Positions 6,671-7,555 of a stretch of 7,555 nucleotides of DNA are shown here, piece by piece. Origin of the DNA: Candidatus Sulfopaludibacter sp. SbA3 (GTDB lineage: Bacteria > Acidobacteriota > Terriglobia > Bryobacterales > Bryobacteraceae); contig CAMAUG010000192.1 of the NCBI GenBank assembly GCA_945861255.1, positions 1 to 7,555 of the forward strand, given 5' to 3'. The stretch's first letter is position 1; the number at the start of each line of letters is the position of its first letter. The notes beneath the pieces were generated by a model. It saw only the letters and a program-made list of their open reading frames with translations, had not been told where the DNA came from and did no database searches. The position numbers were made by a program, and so were the translations under genes.

Positions 6671-6797
6671 AGCGCGAGTTGCCGCGCTTAAAAATTGTGA
6701 CAGCGCCCGCCGTGGCGCTCTGGAAATAGCGGTAGCGCCAGTCGTCGCGCTCAATAAGTATCGATAGCGCAATATCGCAGCGCAAAATATACAGCGG
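6671..6797. repeat. Two diverged tandem copies of a ~63-bp hairpin unit
   Basis: Copy A covers 6671-6733 and copy B 6734-6797. Each starts with an 18-base hairpin with 6-base arms and a 6-base loop: AGCGCG-AGTTGC-CGCGCT (6671-6688), and AGCGCC-AGTCGT-CGCGCT (6734-6751, one mismatch). Each continues with an A/T-rich spacer and a second hairpin: AGCGCC-CGCCGT-GGCGCT (6702-6719) in copy A, and CGATA-GCGCAA-TATCG (6762-6777) in copy B. Both copies end in AGCGGT. The first 24 bases of the two copies differ at only about five positions. Hairpins therefore recur about every 28-32 bases. The base GCGCAAA before 6671 may be the edge of a third, more decayed unit. Confidence 0.7.
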
Positions 6798-6833
6798 TCC
6801 CGTCGCCGTGTGGCGGGTTAAATCTCACGGAAT

Positions 6834-6845
6834 GGAGGCGCCTCC
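6834..6845. repeat. 12-bp perfect palindrome
   Basis: GGAGGC followed directly by GCCTCC is a perfect palindrome. It could be a protein-binding site, a repeat boundary or chance in GC-rich DNA; no gene start lies close enough to assign a role. Confidence 0.4.
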
Positions 6846-6946
6846 TAAACTAAGGAAGCAGCAGACAGCAGCAACTCAGCGGTGGCCGCGCAGTAGACCA
6901 CCGTACCGAGCCACACTCTACAGGTCGGACTCTCTCTCGCCGCGCT

Positions 6947-6976
6947 CTACCGAGCCGCGACCGTCAGGGAGCGGTG
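6947..6976. repeat. 30-bp dispersed repeat, copy 2
   Basis: Identical over 30 bases to 4366-4395, in the same orientation, about 2.6 kb away, with similar CGCCGCGC sequence just to the left. An exact 30-base match in non-coding DNA is far beyond chance, so the two are copies of one repeat family. Right of the repeat the two sites diverge. Confidence 0.8.
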
Positions 6977-7055
6977 GTGCGCATTTCGCGCCTATTGGTT
7001 CCAGCGCCCACACCACAACCACGCCCACACGCGAAAACGCGCAAAATCGCCTGTA

Positions 7056-7175
7056 TTACCGCGCCAGCGGATCCGGCCTCAACTGAAACTTCACCACCCG
7101 GCTCGAAGTCCCCTTGCCCGTCTCGGCGTGGAACGGCGCGCGCGTGCCCCACGTAGCCCACAGGCCACGCCTGCC
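7056..7175 (-). pseudogene. Truncated second copy of the downstream gene's 3' end
   Basis: Read on the minus strand, this encodes 39 residues ending in RVVKFQLRPDPLAR and a TAA stop at 7056-7058. It aligns with the last 38 residues of the gene ending at 7295: 33 positions are identical, with one extra Arg near the left end of the match. Upstream of GRRGLW (beyond 7175) the similarity stops abruptly and no start or rest of the gene is present. It is a remnant of a duplicated paralogue or of a gene lost by deletion, and it lies beyond the terminator of the intact copy. Confidence 0.75.
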
Positions 7176-7221
7176 CGCGCGCAACTGAGCCGCTCGCGAG
7201 GGAACGGTTTCGGTTCTCCTC

Positions 7222-7273
7222 AAAAAAACAGCGCCGCGCCCAGACCCTCCGATTCGGTTCCAGGCGCGGCGCT
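7222..7273 (-). terminator. Rho-independent terminator of the gene ending at 7295
   Basis: A perfect 11-bp stem, AGCGCCGCGCC (7230-7240) with GGCGCGGCGCT (7263-7273), encloses a 22-base loop. On the minus strand it is followed after one base by seven T residues (7222-7228). It starts 22 bases after the stop codon of the minus-strand gene, the right place and orientation to end its transcript. Confidence 0.88.
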
Positions 7274-7294
7274 CAACTGAAAAACAGCCTTAAT

Positions 7295-7555
7295 TTATCG
7301 TGCCAAGGGATCGGGCCGCACCTGGAATTTCACTACGCGGCTCGCCGTGCCCTTGCCCGTTTCGCTGTGGAACGGCGCGCGCGTGGCCCACGTGGACCAC
7401 AAGCCCCTGCCCTTCCATCCCGCGTTTGGATCGTCAATGCGGCCGTCCATGCCCTTGGCGAAGAAGCCGCTCGGGTACGGGACGCGCAGGACGGTAAACT
7501 GCCCGGTCGTCTGGTTGAGCGCGAGCAGCGCATCCGATCCGTTGCCGGTGGCGAT
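7295..7555 (-). CDS. C-terminal part of a probable virginiamycin-B-lyase-like beta-propeller protein
   Basis: The minus-strand frame is open from the right edge of the window to TAA at 7295-7297, giving 86 residues; the start lies outside. The sequence includes IATGNGSDALLALNQTTGQF (1-20), a repeat-like blade typical of propeller proteins that track a value along a path, then VLRVPYPSGFFAKGMDGRID (22-41) and PNAGWKGRGLWSTW (43-56), and it ends in VVKFQVRPDPLAR. I recall this tail from large acidobacterial secreted proteins annotated as streptogramin/virginiamycin B lyase-like or carboxypeptidase-regulatory-like, but I cannot confirm that here and the catalytic region is not visible. A strong terminator follows and a decayed copy of the same tail lies 120 bases further on. 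Confidence 0.5.
   Translation of the reverse strand: MATGNGSDALLALNQTTGQFTVLRVPYPSGFFAKGMDGRIDDPNAGWKGRGLWSTWATRAPFHSETGKGTASRVVKFQVRPDPLAR

Larger units (their letters stand above)
6490..7055. other. Gene-free, repeat-rich intergenic region
   Basis: About 570 bases hold no convincing gene on either strand. The first part (6490-6670) is GC-rich with no structure I can name. Then come the tandem hairpin repeat (6671-6797), the palindrome GGAGGCGCCTCC (6834-6845) and the 30-bp dispersed repeat (6947-6976). A 9-base fragment of the 30-bp repeat, TACCGAGCC, recurs at 6904-6912. An open frame of 92 codons from 6808 crosses all these repeats and has no gene-like features. Confidence 0.75.

Noticed and set aside
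6671..6797. CRISPR array
   Set aside because: Units are tandem and diverged, hairpins differ from unit to unit and there are no unique spacers between identical repeats; no cas gene is present.
6808..7086. Small protein of 92 residues
   Set aside because: The frame crosses the palindrome, the 30-bp repeat and the end of the gene remnant; composition is that of translated repeats.

Overview
The window is high-GC bacterial DNA. I place it in the Acidobacteriota, probably a Solibacter/Bryobacter-like lineage. This rests on the protein flavour (an exported methyltransferase and a C-terminal tail resembling streptogramin-lyase-type beta-propeller proteins, both of which I associate with that group) and on the repeat-rich intergenic DNA. 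It is an inference from memory, not from a search.

Left part (1-1843, + strand): the end of the alpha/S10-type ribosomal operon in its usual order, rpsD (partial)-rpoA-rplQ. rpoA and rplQ overlap by one base (TAATG). Eighteen bases after rplQ, on the same strand, lies a class II Fic-domain gene (1862-3015). Its Fic motif and inhibitory helix are intact, but a single-base frameshift near 2563 separates the catalytic core from the rest of the C-terminal half, including a winged-helix-like end.

Middle (3016-5790): a short AT-rich convergent intergenic stretch with nested inverted repeats is followed by a minus-strand operon read 5790 to 3132: scoA, scoB (4-base ATGA overlap), then a thiolase. 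Together they encode a ketone-body/acetoacetate route. The CoA transferase moves CoA from succinyl-CoA (or another acyl-CoA) to acetoacetate, and the thiolase splits acetoacetyl-CoA into two acetyl-CoA; the thiolase step can also run in reverse. The 92-base gap between scoB and the thiolase contains one copy of a 30-bp dispersed repeat.

Right part (5791-7555): a divergent 126-base region separates scoA from a small class I methyltransferase with an N-terminal export signal (5917-6489, +). It is followed by about 570 bases of gene-free DNA that holds a diverged two-copy 63-bp tandem repeat built of hairpins, a 12-bp palindrome and the second exact copy of the 30-bp repeat. The window ends with the 3' part of a minus-strand gene (stop at 7295), a strong intrinsic terminator (7222-7273) and, beyond it, a degenerate second copy of the same 3' end (7056-7175).

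I found no clear novel defence or catalytic system. The most interesting items are the tandem hairpin array, the 30-bp dispersed repeat inside an operon, the duplicated gene tail, the exported methyltransferase and the frameshifted Fic gene.
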